A program made the position numbers and the translations under genes. This document shows, piece by piece, positions 1 through 12,400 of a stretch of 64,000 nt of DNA; position 1 is the first letter of the stretch; each line of letters begins with the position of its first letter. The notes beneath the pieces were generated by a model. That model was not told the DNA's origin. It saw only the letters and a program-made list of their open reading frames with translations, and did not search any database. Source of the stretch: Cladosporium sp. IMV 00045. Taxonomy: Eukaryota; Ascomycota; Dothideomycetes; Cladosporiales; Cladosporiaceae. Location: assembly GCA_001931905.2 (NCBI GenBank), contig MSJI02000937.1:1-64000 (forward strand), given 5' to 3'.

Positions 1-743
1 GGCATGTACTCGTCCAGGTCTTTGCCGCGGGCGCGCATTTCGGTGAAAGAGCCCGCGACGCCGCGCCAGGACCAGAAGTTGAAATCGGGCATGACGAAGG
101 CGCGATCGTGCGCTTTGTTCTCGTAGCGGCGGGAGAAGGACCAGAGGGTGTGCGTGTCATTTTCGTCTTCCTCGGGCGTGTTGGGCCGGTCATCCACGCT
201 GACTGCGAATTCGATCGAAGGAAGAGTCACGCCTGCTGCTGTGGCGCCGAGTAGGGCGCGGTGGATTTGTTGCCAGACGGCGACGGTTCGCTCGCCGAAT
301 TGCGATCCTTCCAGGCTGAAGATTCCCTTCGTTTCCAGGATGCGCAGTTGGTTTCTGTGGATCAAGGCTCTGAAAGCGCCTTCCTCGCGCCAGTCTAGTG
401 AGGTGTCGTTGGTCGTGATTGAGCGCCCGATAGTTTCTTTCCAGAAAGACGTTGCTCGATCGATTTCAAACCAGAGATCCGGGAAAGCAGCATCGCACTG
501 TTGGGGGTTAAGAGCGAAGTTCTCTGCATCTTTCAGAGGGTGGAAGGTCCAGTTGCTGGAATGATCTGCTCCGAGAGATGCCTGGCTGTCTGTGACACTG
601 CTACTCGCTGGCTTGTGTGCCGCTGCTGGTATGGAGTAAGTGGGCTCGGAGATCTTATCCGACGAGTGCCATAGGAGGATGTTCTGAGCAATGAGCACCA
701 CGACAACTACGGCAAACAGCGCTCGCCAGAGAAAAGCTGTCAT
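1..743 (-). CDS. GT90 / CAP10-type glycosyltransferase, 3' part missing
   Basis: Reads leftward from an ATG at 743-741 and runs off the left edge, leaving about 247 N-terminal residues. Residues 7-25 are one hydrophobic segment after a short basic start, as in a type II Golgi membrane anchor, followed by a Ser/Ala-rich stalk. From about residue 85 the order of motifs fits the CAP10/GT90 family: FPDLWFEIDRA (87-97), LRILETKG (133-140), LPSIEFAVSVDD (174-185) and VMPDFNFWSW (217-226). Family members transfer xylose or other sugars onto glycans in the secretory pathway, Cryptococcus Cap10 being the name-giving example. Donor and acceptor cannot be told from this fragment. No intron is needed in the visible part. 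The family call is from remembered motifs; the C-terminal catalytic part lies outside. Confidence 0.8.
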   Translation of the reverse strand, partial: MTAFLWRALFAVVVVVLIAQNILLWHSSDKISEPTYSIPAAAHKPASSSVTDSQASLGADHSSNWTFHPLKDAENFALNPQQCDAAFPDLWFEIDRATSFWKETIGRSITTNDTSLDWREEGAFRALIHRNQLRILETKGIFSLEGSQFGERTVAVWQQIHRALLGATAAGVTLPSIEFAVSVDDRPNTPEEDENDTHTLWSFSRRYENKAHDRAFVMPDFNFWSWRGVAGSFTEMRARGKDLDEYM

Positions 744-2724
744 GATATCGAATCGCCCGCAAAGCTATGGGGCTGTTTCTCCAGAGTGTACGCAATCATT
801 CCATCCCAAGTCAAGTCAAGTCAAGTCGTAAGTCGTAAAAGGCGGTATATTCAACAGATTTTATTTGTGAAATGTTCAAAAGTGAAGTCGCAAGAAAGAA
901 TGAAAAGGAATCAAAGCATGTGAAGTGAACAACCACGACGACGACGACACACGAGATCACCTACCTTTTTCCCAGATTCCCAGCATGTCACAAGGGGGGT
1001 GGCCAATGAAATCTGCACCAGGGCAGGGCACGCATGGGCAGTGGCCCGTGAGTCTCTGGTGCGGCCGCCAGGTTCGCTGTGTGCAAAGTAGCGCAGACGG
1101 AGCGCCACAGCCGCCGACGTAGCGCACGAGCAAACGACCGTCGGGCGGCGTTCGTTCTGGCCGTTGCGATCACGGCCTTCGCGCGGTACGTGAGATCTGA
1201 CGGTAGCAGTGTCTGACAGAGACGTACACTCCCGAGGCGAGCAGCCGCGTGCAAACGAGGGGCTTGTACGCGCGATCACAAGTGCTACGTACTTTCGAAT
1301 CGAGGAGGCATGAAACCTGGGAATTTCCCAAATTTCGATGTTACGAAAGTCCGCAACGGTTTTCGAGGGTCTGGGCTCGGTGAGGTTAGTGTGCGTGGCG
1401 TGGCGAAGCTGTGCTGAAGATAGCCGAGAGTTTCGCCTGGTGGAAAGGCAGTTTACTTGGAGAGATGCCGTCAAGTGCGGTACTAATGCACGTAGCTCTC
1501 TCGTTTGTCCAGGCGTGCCAGGTTTTCTTCCAGAGCAATCGAGATTCCTTCCAAAATGACGGTGCCGAGAGTACCAACTGTCTGACAGCCTTCCCAGGGT
1601 CTCGTGCGTGTTGGTAAGAACGTGTACAACAACGAGCTCTGTGGTTGCGACCAAGTGCCGTGTGATACCGTGATCCGTCCTATGGAGAGCACAAGTGCGT
1701 AAACACAGGGATGTGCTCATCACGGCGACTTGACCCGCCGAGTGGACGATCTGCTGCGTGCGTGTTGTTTCTGCCCTGCTTGATAGGGCCTCGGAGACGC
1801 GTCCAAGGGCATTATTGATCAGATCTGTTGGTATCTTAATCTGTTTGTAACTTATTAGACGGCATCGGTACCGAGAGGCAACGCGCATGCATTGAAGAAG
1901 TCAAGCCAAGCAAACAAGAAGTCGTGTTGCGCGGTCTTTTGTAGGAGGATATGCCTTCTTGGGCGGTTAGATGTCACGCTTAATTGACTTTTCGCAGCAC
2001 GTGGGAGTGGATGGATGAGTTTAACCCCCTTGCGTGCAGGACATCAAGATTCACAAGCATTTCATTCCCTCGCAGCTAAGCAGAAGGGCTTCTCCTTTTG
2101 TCCCATGTCCGTCTCATACACTCCTACTATATTCTTCTCCATGTCTGATTGAAATACACGCTACATGACTCCTGTTGACCACAATCGAAGCCTGCCCTAC
2201 TCCACGTCTCCAAGCCATGTCTGTCCACGCGTCTCCCATCGAGATTCGCAGTACCAGATGCCCCGACAAATCCCGGCTGCGTTTAACGGTGATGACGATG
2301 TGCCAGTGATTTACGCCAGCCATGCCACGCACGCCTCCTCGCTGGCGTGGCTTACCTTCAGGTAAATACTACCTCCTACGTACCTCTCGGCCTCTTGGTA
2401 TATACCTCCACACAGCATCTCACCTCGAGGAATGTGTCTGTATAGCCACCTCTCAGTCGACAAGATGCTCAGGATGCCGAGACCCGCTCCGCACGCCGGA
2501 CCCGTTCTTTGATCTGAGAGTTTGCGAGGGAGAAAGGCTTGTCTCCTGCCGGCCGTTGCCTGTCATTCGCTAGGGGACGTCACGCCATTGTTGTCAGTAT
2601 TCCTCCATGTAGGTGTCTCTGATCATTCCCTCCATCTTCTTTCAAACTCGCTGGACGGCCTCTCTGTACATACGTCGTCAAATCTCTGGGTGAATCCGCA
2701 CTTCAGTGCGCGCATCGGCCCATC
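744..2724. other. Intergenic, divergent upstream regions
   Basis: Lies between the leftward GT90 gene and the rightward sulfotransferase gene, so it holds both promoters. It contains a (CAAGT)4 pentamer repeat at 807-826. A 325-codon open frame at 1888-911 on the minus strand is rich in Arg, Ser, Thr and His, has no recognisable motif, and is not called as a gene. Nothing else is recognisable. Confidence 0.6.
807..826. repeat. (CAAGT)4 tandem pentamer
   Basis: Four exact copies of CAAGT, followed by an imperfect trailing copy, about 65 bp upstream of the GT90 start codon. Probably slippage; possible effect on the promoter is unknown. Confidence 0.9.
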
Positions 2725-3576
2725 ATGCAAGCCTCCACCCTCGCCATCCCAGTCCTTCTCCTCTCCATCCTCATCCTCATCTGCACCGAACTAGGCCAAC
2801 CACCAGAGAACCTCAAACCCAAAGTCTTCGTCATCGGCTTCTCCAAAACCGGCACAACCTCCTTCGGCGATGCCCTGGCCCAAATCGGCTACAAGCGTCT
2901 GGGCTGGAAAGACATTCGCAGCCGGCACATGGTGCACTCGTACGTCAACGGCGAGTACGGGCCGCTGATCAAGGAGACGAAGTACTACGACGCCTTTGAG
3001 GACCTGCCCTGGCCGCACCTCTACCGCGAGATGGCGGAGATGTACCCGGACTCCAAGTTCATCCTCAGCCTGCGCAAGGACGACGCCACCTGGCTCAAGT
3101 CGATGCGCCGCCACGTCGGCCGCGGCAAGTGGATCGGCTACTCGCACTTCTACGGCGCGGTCACGTTCGACGGCAACGAGGAAACCATCCGCCAGTCGTA
3201 CACGAACCACACGGCGCGCGCGCGTGAGTTCTTCGCCGACAAGCCCGAGCGCTACCTGGAATTGAAAGTCGACGACGGCGACGCCAACTGGCCGCTGCTG
3301 TGCGATTTCGTCGGCTGCCCTGGCGGCGTTGTGCCGAGCACGCCGTTCCCGCGCAGCAATACCGCGGCGCACTGGCGCGATGGCTCGATTGACGTGATCG
3401 GATGGCTGCACTGGCTTTGGGGCTGGACGATCACTAGGCTGGAAGAACAGACGTCCTACTGGTATTACGAGAAGAAGCAGCCCAGCGTGCGTGCAGTCTT
3501 GAGTCTCATCTGGAGCGCCATCGATACTATTGAGACTGCTTGCTCGGAGGTGTGCTACAGAGCTGGCTACTGTTGA
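2725..3576 (+). CDS. P-loop sulfotransferase family protein (fungal type), membrane-anchored
   Basis: Single exon, 283 residues. Residues 2-20 are a hydrophobic signal-anchor. The core starts KPKVFVIGFSKTGTTS (31-46), which is the 5'-PSB/P-loop that binds the PAPS phosphosulfate in sulfotransferases. Further support comes from a DLPWPHLYREM segment, the strand plus Arg in KFILSLRKDD (about 111-120, the 3'-phosphate-binding region), and the later LELKVDDGDANW and PFPRSN stretches, all typical of fungal proteins annotated as the sulfotransferase_4 group. Length fits that family. It presumably acts in the secretory pathway or at a membrane; the acceptor is unknown. A C-terminal hydrophobic, Trp-rich stretch (about 225-240) may be a second membrane-associated segment. 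A long open frame antisense to the gene (3411-2791) is a GC-bias shadow. Confidence 0.85.
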   Translation: MQASTLAIPVLLLSILILICTELGQPPENLKPKVFVIGFSKTGTTSFGDALAQIGYKRLGWKDIRSRHMVHSYVNGEYGPLIKETKYYDAFEDLPWPHLYREMAEMYPDSKFILSLRKDDATWLKSMRRHVGRGKWIGYSHFYGAVTFDGNEETIRQSYTNHTARAREFFADKPERYLELKVDDGDANWPLLCDFVGCPGGVVPSTPFPRSNTAAHWRDGSIDVIGWLHWLWGWTITRLEEQTSYWYYEKKQPSVRAVLSLIWSAIDTIETACSEVCYRAGYC

Positions 3577-5168
3577 TTACTATCTACTGTTCCAGGCGGT
3601 GATTTCTTCGGGGTGAGACTCATTGGTGATCTGAGTGCGAGTGCGCTTTCGAGCATACCGTCGCGATGCCGTTGACTTGAGGTCTTGAAATGTAACATGC
3701 AGACGTGGCCGCCGATATCCATCCGCTCAGATGGGACAGCATACCATCATTTGTCCCGGTTCCAATTGCTCCAAGCCGGGTCACGCAACGAGTCGCACAT
3801 TAATATCGCGACAGAAGGAGAGAAGAAAAAATGTTTACGGATTCCGGTGGCGTATAGCATCATCACAGCCTGAGGGCTCGCAATTCCTGATCCTCTCCTG
3901 GCAAGGAAGCTACTGCTTACGGTCAACGTTGCCGTCATATGTATTTCGAAGCGCCTGCGAGCATCTTATCTCGTTCTGCCAGGCCGACGACTATATGTTG
4001 CAAGGATGGGATTTCTCCAATTCTGCACATATGTAACATCACTCTGTATATAGTATGTACTTATTAGGAAAAATCCTGCACATATACTCAACTGAAAGAC
4101 ATCCTGCCAAGTTCTCACTGCCTTGTGCCGTGATGGACATGCAGGGCGATGGACTTCCAATCACTGAATTGCTCGTTACAAAAACATGTCGAATATATCC
4201 AAGAACGGTACTTTACACTCAATCAAACCATGAGGTCCTTCGAACCATTATTATATGATACCCATTAACCCTGGCGGTTCCATCCAATCCTCCACCACCG
4301 ACCTAATCCCAAATCGGTCCTATGCGGCGTTCACCGAGGCAAAAAGTATAGCAACCTTGGATCGGCGCGTCCGCCAAGCACCAGCTGAAAACGAAGCGAA
4401 GGATTTCCCAAGTTCCCAATCGCCAATCCCAACACCGCCCTCCGCGCCCGGAACCAGAGAGTTCCCTAAAAAAGGAAACCGTACGGCCAACCCGACTTTT
4501 TGTGTCATCGAGTAGAAGGAACAAGCCGTGCGCTCGTGTTTTTTGCCTGCCATTCGTTCAAAGAAGAAGTCTAGTTCAGGTCTGAAGTCTGAAACTGACG
4601 CTTCGTGAAAAAGTGTAATGGTAGAACAAGGCGCAGGAACCAGAGATGCCTGCATTGCACTTTGGTACTACTTCCTGCGCCAGACCCTGCGAGGCATGGC
4701 ATCTTCCTTGTACCTCTGTAGGATCGCCTCGGCCGGCCGTTATACGAGCTGAGCCATGCCTCCGATGTGTAAGGTTGCTTTTCACTTTCTTTCCACCTAT
4801 AGGGCGAGTAAGTCCTTTCCTGAATTTCCTTCGCCTTTTTGCTCTTCTGGCCTGTTAGACGTGTGCGTATTTTGCTTTCGCAGAATCACGACGGCCATAT
4901 TATCACCATCCTAGGAGACACCGTTATCTATCAGGCTTCCGAAAGCACCAAGGCGGGAAAATTAAACTGCAACACTATCTCGTGGCAGTTTGGCTACTCT
5001 CGCTTAAACAAGATACGGCGCGGACGCGCTTCTCTTCTTCGCTCGCTCGCTCGTATTCCCCTCTCGGTTGGCGGTTTCTGGGCATTGGGAGGCTTGCATC
5101 CTCGGGACCCTTTGTGCCCTCTCTCCTCAAGCCAATATTGCTTAACACGGTGGGAGGATTTTTGAAAG
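3577..5168. other. Intergenic, no gene recognised
   Basis: About 1.6 kb between two rightward genes. Only short open frames are present (for example 4255-4515 and 4655-4320 on the minus strand), none with recognisable motifs or plausible codon use. It should contain the sulfotransferase 3' UTR and the promoter of the gene at 5169. Confidence 0.6.
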
Positions 5169-6383
5169 ATGGTGGGCGGGCTCGAAGTGGCATTGTTCGC
5201 GATTGCGGTGTTGGGTGTGGACGGGGCTTCAGCAGAGGGTAGGTTGACCCGGGTGTTTCTTTCCCTGCAGTTCAAGCGAAGAGGACGATGATACTGACGA
5301 TAGGGCACAGTGTCGTCCCAATCATGGCAGAACGAGACGATGACAACCTCATCCTCCTCCTCCACGTCTGAGGAAGGGTGGTTCACCATCTTCGCGCCAG
5401 TCACACAACAATCCGCATCTTCCCTAGACGTCCCGGATTTCCCTCAACAGACGTACTCTTCGCCAATAACGCAGGTCACGCAGCTGTCACTAGAAGTGCC
5501 AGAATCTGGAGTGACATGGGACCCTTCGCTTGTCATTCCCGTAGTCACGGACACGAGCAAGACGACGTTCATCACGATCGCTCCCAGCGCCCATATTGAG
5601 CATGAGGGCTCCACTCTGATCATACCGGGTGGAGGAGACACCACCACCACCAGCGGTAGTCCATCCGCCAAACCGAAATTCCCACACCTGGAAAATCCTG
5701 GCTCTGAACTCGACAAGCCTCCTGCAGAAACTACGAAAGAACCCGCCACGACGGACGGTGACAGCCCTGGCGTGACCTCCACAGCACACACGGAGATCAC
5801 TGGAATCGAGCTCATCACTCCAGGAGAGAGTGGCGGTGGCGGAGCCTCTCCAACGCAGAATGGCGACCAGACTTCACCCACCAGCAACCCCGACAATGAC
5901 GACGATTCGCAAGCCTCGCAAGCCTCAACATTCCTCATCGACAACACGCCCATAACCGCCGGCGGCTCCCCCATCACAATCTCAGGGACGACGATCTCGC
6001 TCTCTCCCTTGGGAGAATCTCTCGTGCTGAACGGGGCCGCGATTCCAATGACGAGGAGCGATGGACGTCTTCTCCCCGCACCGACGGGTGAGAGTGACGC
6101 AGGAAGCGAAGATAGCTCGACAGCCTCTGACGACGACGAGACCGCACAAGCGACAGGGACGGAAACGAATCCCACCGCCACGACGAGTGGAAGCAGTGAC
6201 GGCAGTCCGCAGGAAACGAACGACAGTAGCAACAACGAGGACGGTACCACAGGCTCCGCTACGACAGCGGGTGAGTCGCCGGCTGAGCAGACTGACAGCG
6301 CTGGCGCTGCTGTGCGGGCGTTGGCGTGGGAGGGGATGGTGGGGTTGGGAGGTGTTATTGGACTTTTGGCTTCGTTTGTGTAG
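5169..6383 (+). CDS. Secreted Ser/Thr-rich protein with likely GPI anchor
   Basis: Two exons, 5169-5238 and 5311-6383, 380 residues. The 72-bp intron has GTAGGT at its start, an ACTGAC branch site at 5292-5297 and CACAG at its end. Splicing restores a signal peptide (MVGGLEVALFAIAVLGVDGA) in frame with the long exon; without it the protein would have no proper start. The mature part is almost all Ser, Thr, Gly, Pro, Asp and Glu, with no catalytic motif. The last ~25 residues are hydrophobic (WEGMVGLGGVIGLLASFV) after a small-residue stretch (SAGAA), the usual GPI attachment signal. I infer a heavily O-mannosylated cell-wall or surface protein. It is not assigned to a named family. Confidence 0.75.
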
Positions 6384-8036
6384 ATGGTCGAGATGTACTG
6401 GAGTTTGGGGAAAAGTAATGTGTGATTCTATTGGGTGGGATGTATTGACGATCTTTCATTTTTCTGCGACCTGTCCCGTTAATTCTCAAACCAAGCACGG
6501 TGACCGTGCAATACCTTGCCTTCCAAGAAAATCCTTCTCTCTCGTGAAATCAACCGCAAGGGAGCTAACATGCAACACTACCCGCTCTGCCTTCGATAAG
6601 GATCTGGGAAAGCGATACCAATACCACGCACGACAAAAGCCACGACATTTCCCTCTTTTTGCTCCACCACAACGCGTCAAGATCGATCCCTCAACACGCT
6701 CAACAAACACCGCAATCTTCTTGATCATATCCTACCCTACACCCATCCACGCATGCACTCATCTCATCACCCGATCATCCCACGCGCGGAACACTTCAAA
6801 AGCAACGCGAGCCAACACGCATGTCCGATCCTCAAAGTCTAAAATTCCTCAATCGCACTTCCTCTGAGTTCTTCGAAAATCAACCTGCGCCTTGCGGTTC
6901 TTCCACTTTTGCCCGAAACTTAACAGCCAGTCAGTCCTTTGGTAGCATCATCATTTGAATCATCGTCCTGGAAAAGAAGTAAAGGGAAGAGTCAATAGAA
7001 CGGAACGCGACTTCATCTCTCTCTCTCGCGAATGAAAATTGATAAAAATACGCAACGAGTAATTTGAGCCAGTAGATCGATGTTCAAAAGAGACGTATCA
7101 GATGGATCCGAACGTAATCGAGCAAACAGGATGCCTTACTGTGCCGTTCTTTGGCTACTGGCTTCATTTACGTCTCTCTTCCCTCTTCTGACATCGGCTG
7201 ACCACTTGGTCTATATCTTTCGTCCAAAGTGTTTTCAGGTCCCCTGTATCTTTCGTCCTTGCTCTTCCCTTGGTACATGTACCTTATCTTACCGCCTCAT
7301 CTTAATAGTAAGGTCGGTATCGACCATCCGAAACTTGGAGGGGTAGCATACCTGTATTCAGGCAGGCAATACGAACTCCTTTGACTTACCTCCGACGACT
7401 CAACGATTCAAGCACAGAAATACAAGAAGGTAAAAAAAGATGTAGAAGAGTTGGTTTTGAATCGTTTGGATTTCTTCTTGTTTTCAAGAAAGTGAAAAAG
7501 AAAAAAACAGGTTCCGTGAGTTCGTTATCTTCCTCATCCCAATCCCTCCTTCACTCCTTCCCTTCCCTTCCTTTCCTAGCAGAACAAGCAAGTGCAAGAC
7601 AATATGCAAGGCATAGTAAAGACAGGAAAAAAACAGTCGAGCCGTGCCCTGCCTTCACCGCTTCTGGCAGAGTGACTCGATTTGGTGTCGCACGACAGGA
7701 GCGTGTCTTATGCTGGGTTGACAGCAGTAGTGGATTTTTTCTTTCGCTTCGTTTGACGACATGGTTGGTTGGACATAAAATGAACAAGAGAAAAGCAAAG
7801 CAATAGACAAAAACAAAATAAACAAGACAAGGGCAGACAGGGTTCGTATGATTCAACAAACAAAAGAGAAAAAAAGTGCATCCACAATGGTTCTGTTTGG
7901 GGGGTTTCCTGGACTCCCTCTCGTTCCAAAAGTCGTTTTCTGTCCAGAAGCGACTCTTCAGAGAGAGGTAACAAAAAAAGACAAATGCATGATCTGGGGT
8001 TTTCTTCTTGCTTTCCTTCTCCTTCATGGCTCGATT
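6384..8036. other. Intergenic between convergent genes, no gene recognised
   Basis: Separates the 3' ends of the GPI-type protein gene and the C2H2 zinc-finger gene. It has A-rich and pyrimidine-rich tracts around 7490-7570 and 7700-7990. The open frames here (7381-7806 +, 8027-7551 -) are rich in Lys, Ser and Phe from these tracts and are not convincing proteins. It probably carries long 3' UTRs. Confidence 0.55.
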
Positions 8037-9446
8037 TTACGCGTCCATCTTGCCGAACATACCCTCGTCCTCGTCGTGCTGATTGTGACGCGAGGCGGCG
8101 TGCGCGTCTTCGTCCGACATGTCCTCGTCCATGTCGACGTCAGCGTCGTCATCGTTCGAATGACGCTGGGAATACGGCATGCGCGAAGCCGGACCCGGCG
8201 CCGACATGCCCTGGTATTTCGCAGGGAGCGGCGGGACGGGGGGTACGTCTGCTGGCAGGGCGGTGGGACCGCTCTTGGGAGTGCCGTAGGAGCAGCTGAG
8301 CAAGCCGACCGCAGCGGCCAGGTCGGCCGGGTCTTCTTCGGGGTAGCTCTCCGCGATGCTAGTGTTGGCGGTGCCGGGCCGATTGCTGGAGGAGCTCCAT
8401 TGGCGATAATGACTCCCGAAGCCGGACGTGCTGGGGGCGCTCTCGGAGAAGGCGGATTGGTAGGATCGCGAGTATGCGCTGCTGGAGTTGCTGTAGCGTT
8501 TTGTTTTGGGGTCGCGGTAGGCGTGTTCGCTTTGTGGAGGCGGCGACGTTTCCGCCGAGCTGGGGTCGTCTTCGTCGCGCAGGTCCGACGAGCCGGAGGC
8601 GGCGGGCGACGAGGAATCGCTGTCGTTGGCGGGCGTGCCGTCGGCGTTCATGGCCACCAGCACGGATGCCGCTTCGAGGAGCTGCACTTGCTGGTGTTTT
8701 GAGATCAACAGTTTGGAGGTGTACTGCCACTGGGGGGTGTGTTCCCATCTGGCGCGCCGATCGTCAGCCCTATGCATATGCAGATCTACGCGAATGTTCC
8801 CAATTGCATGACTTACAGATGCTTGTTCAGGCAGCTGCCATGCTTGTATGCCTTTCCGCAATGCTCGCATTTGAGCTCGCCAGTCGCCGCTTTCTCCTTC
8901 TTGGTTAACGCGGTGCCGTCGCTGGCTCTGCGCTTCGCTTTTGACTTGTCAACCACGGGAAACGAGGAGAGCGATGGGCCGTCTGTGAGGACGCCGGCGG
9001 TACTGCCTGTGCGATTGGGCAAAGACGCCTGTTGAGGCAGGCTGCTGGGCATAGGCGTTGAGGATGCCTCAGCGAGAGTGCCGATTGTAGCCTTTGAGTT
9101 GCGACGGTTGATGGCGACCGAACCGTCTGCGACACCGTTCTCCACAGCCGCCTCGATCGCAGCGGCGTTTCCGGGAGCAAAAGACGAGCTCTTTCTTCTA
9201 CTGATACGGCCGGCGCCGAGCGAGGTGGAATGTGTGCGATTGTATGGTTGACGGGTCGGGAGACTTGAGGGCGTGGAGCCGACTGAAAGACGGTGTTGGC
9301 TTGTTTGGCGCGACATGTCCTGTGTGAGACGAGGCGATTAGAAATGCAGGTACAGACAGGCAGACAGTAAGATACATGGGCGGGAAGGCAGGCGGCAGCG
9401 TTATCGGAGGGAGGGGAAAGTGTATGCGTACCTTTGTGGCGGTCAT
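8037..9446 (-). CDS. Single C2H2 zinc-finger protein (conserved fungal type)
   Basis: Three exons on the minus strand: 9446-9432, 9319-8817 and 8748-8037, 409 residues. The 15-nt first exon gives MTATK and joins in frame to DMSRQTS; the second ATG at 9316 is an alternative start. The 68-bp second intron (GTAAGT...CCAG) interrupts the zinc finger: splicing brings CEHCGKAYKHGSCLNKHL together with WEHTPQW, giving C156, C159, H172 and H176 (C-X2-C-X12-H-X3-H). The residues after the finger (SKLLISKHQQVQLLEAASVL) are in my memory strongly conserved in fungal proteins of this kind. The rest is low-complexity Ser/Pro/Asp-rich sequence with an acidic patch (DDDADVDMDEDMSDEDA) near the C-terminus. A nuclear regulator is likely, but no target is known. 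Confidence 0.85.
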
Positions 9447-12400
9447 GATAGGAGTGGGAGGTTTGGGTATTGGGTGAGGTGGTCAATGGGCCGGGTGTTA
9501 TTGCGAGGCTCCGGCTGACCTTTTGGGAGAGAGAGAGATTCTTTGTTATGGTGGAATTGTTGGAAATGTTTCCAAGGGAGCCTCGGGCGGGCTTTGGGTT
9601 ACTGCACAGCCGCTTTGGCAAGCCGAGAGGGCCGGACAGAGAGCCACTCAGCTGACAGGATGCGAGACAAGCGTCTTGAAGACGGTGGTGGTGGTGTATG
9701 GGGAGTGTCTCGTCTGGTTGGATGGTCAGGCGAGGGAAGAGGAGTTGGTAGAGAAGTAGCAGTGGTGGTGGTGGTAGTAAAGACAGTTGGGTTGTAGCAC
9801 GAGACCAAAGATCAATTAAGAGAGACAGGGTCAGGTAGGTCAGGTATGGATTGAGCCAGAAAGTAGGAATAACAAGTCAAGTCACGCTACGAAACAGCAA
9901 CAATAATAATAATTATTTGCCCGCACGCGCTCAGCGGCAGGAGGGACTCTCAGACTCTCTCGACTCCAGTCGCTGGAGCTTGCTTGCCGGGGTATCTGGC
10001 ACTTTGGGAGGGAGATGGGAGGCATGAGAGGGGTCTGGGCCAATGATGGTGAGCATGCTCCAACGGGTGCGGAGAGCGAGTAATAGGGTGACTAGTAGCA
10101 CTAGACTAAAACACAATAATGGAGAAAGGCGAAATCGCGATGACGATTCAATCACCGAATTGATTGAGAAATGGGGAATGTCATGACTGGGCAATTGATT
10201 ATTGGGCATGGCTTGTCTCGTCATACGATTCAAATCAATCGTCACCCCATCAATACCTAAAGAACGTCAATTACAAACATCCCCCAAGTGATTAGAAACA
10301 GAATCACGAGGCTAGACTCACTCCAGCCAACTTTGGATCATGCAACGTGTTTGTACCTGATACTCTCCCTCGTTCCCTCCAACTCTCCCTCTCTCACTCA
10401 TCGGATCGACTCTCTCTCCGTCCAATTCCATCATTCCCCCAGCCAGTCTCCAAGGTCAACTGATCTGGATCCACCAGCACTAAACCACTTCCAGTCTGCC
10501 ACGATAATCACGCTCGCGGCTCGCCCCAAGTCCGTCTATAGTTCCCACTCCTCCACTCTCATGCACGCAACGCATTGATCAACCGCCAGATAGAGCGAGA
10601 GGCGAGAGGCCATGCGCCGCGGCTTGGATGTGGCGTCGACGGCGCCGTCGAAATACTGCTCGAATTACGCGCATACGGCCGGCTGGCTGGCTATCTCGCC
10701 TTGCTTTACCTTGTCTTTGCCCTGCCGTGGTGTTCTGTTAGGCTTACGATGATGATGATGAGATATATATTCCGCGAACCGAACTATCATTCGAAAAGAT
10801 TCATCCACAAATCCAAACAAAATTCCCGCCCTGCCCTGGCCTGCCTCCACCTGTCTTGCTTTGTACCGCCGCCCGGATCGGCAAGGAATCCTTCAGTCTG
10901 GCTGGCCGGTTGGCAGAGGCTGGCTGATGATGTCCTTCCAGTCCAGCCGTTCGGCGGTTCTTGTCTGCCCTGTTGCGTGCTGTCCTGCGAACCTGCAAAT
11001 CACTCCTTCTGCTCGTGTCGGCAAACTCGGTGTCAATCAAGTGTTGATCAATTAATCAATCTGTCCGCTCGCCTGCCTGTCTGCCGACGCGAAGATCACT
11101 CACATGCAAATCAAGCGGATCGGGCAGATCTTTTGCCCTATTATTAAGACAGCAAAAAAGAGAGAAGATCCTCCCCTCGCCATAGCAGCAGCCAATCCTC
11201 ACCACAAAAAAAAGTTGCCTCTCCCCTTCCAATATCATCATTCCCCTTATCATCCCACCCTGCTTTCTGCACCAACAGGCCCAAACGCAACCCTACTGCG
11301 AACGCCTCGCTCGCGCTTCTGCGTTCCTGCTTTCCTGCCCTTTCTTGCCCTGGCCGCTCCAAACTATCCCGTCGGACGCGGCACTAAGCGCCTACAACCC
11401 ACCCGCCCACCTTGGCCAGAATCGGTCTAGCTATCATGTACCTAATGGGTTGGCAAGCGCAGGTACTGTACATAAGTACATCCTCGCGAGAGGATGGCGC
11501 GCGGTTCGAATAAGCAGAGGAGGGGGAGGGTCTGAGGCACACGAGGAGGGGCAGGACAGGGAAGGGAAGGGCGCCGGGGGCAGGGCAAGGCCGAGATGCC
11601 GAATCGGCGCATCTTTGTCCTGGAACTTCAATTTGAGCCGTATCTGACTGGGGAGGCTGGCCATTGTTGAAGTATAGTGCGTAACGCGATAGGAGAGAGA
11701 AGGTCGTGATTAATTGAATATTCTGATGACTCTTTTTCCCTCGATGACAATCATTGCCGCGAAGCGAAAGCGCGAAGTCGCGATAACGCAATTCTAGCCG
11801 CGCCGGCGCCGGTGGTGATACCGATAGATTGAACGCGATAGAGAGCGATAACGTGATCTTCGGATTGTTTGACGATATCGCCCGTCAAGAAAGAGAGCGG
11901 CGGTGATCAACTAATATTTGCCAATCGCTGCCGATAATCTGGATAGGGACATGATAGTGTTCTCGTTCCAATCTACAGCAGTATCGTCTCTCAAACGATA
12001 TCCACAACCAACCCCAAAAAGTCAAGGACACTTATCGCAAAAAAGTCCCCAGCCGCACCTAATACCAGCGTCAAAACGCACGCACAGGCACTTCCTCAAT
12101 CACCGCCTCTCCCTTTTCCTTCTTCCAGCGGGCGAATGCGCGTACTCGCGGAGAGCGGCGTGCTGCGGCGGTGAATACTCCGATTCATAGGTCTGCTCGG
12201 CTCGACAGACTCGAGACAGAGAAACGAATGCTCCAACTTTTTTTTATTTGTGTAACTCACTACTCGTGCTACTCCAGACCCTAAGAGCCTCCACGCGCGA
12301 CCGAGCGCCCCAGCTGCCCAGATCGAACGATCGACAGCACCATCTGGCGCAAAACGGCTACGCGGGATCGAGAAAGCGCCCGAGGGCGCCGGACGCGTGC

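Noticed and set aside
911..1888. 325-codon minus-strand open frame
   Set aside because: Composition is dominated by Arg, Ser, Thr and His with no motif, and no splice or domain evidence supports it.
2791..3411. 206-codon frame antisense to the sulfotransferase
   Set aside because: Explained by GC-rich third positions of the real gene; no motif.
5444..6250. 268-codon frame antisense to the GPI-type protein
   Set aside because: Complement of Ser/Thr codon runs; Val/Ser-rich with no domain.
10575..11147. 190-codon plus-strand frame
   Set aside because: Cys/Arg/Leu-rich chance frame in a low-complexity gap.
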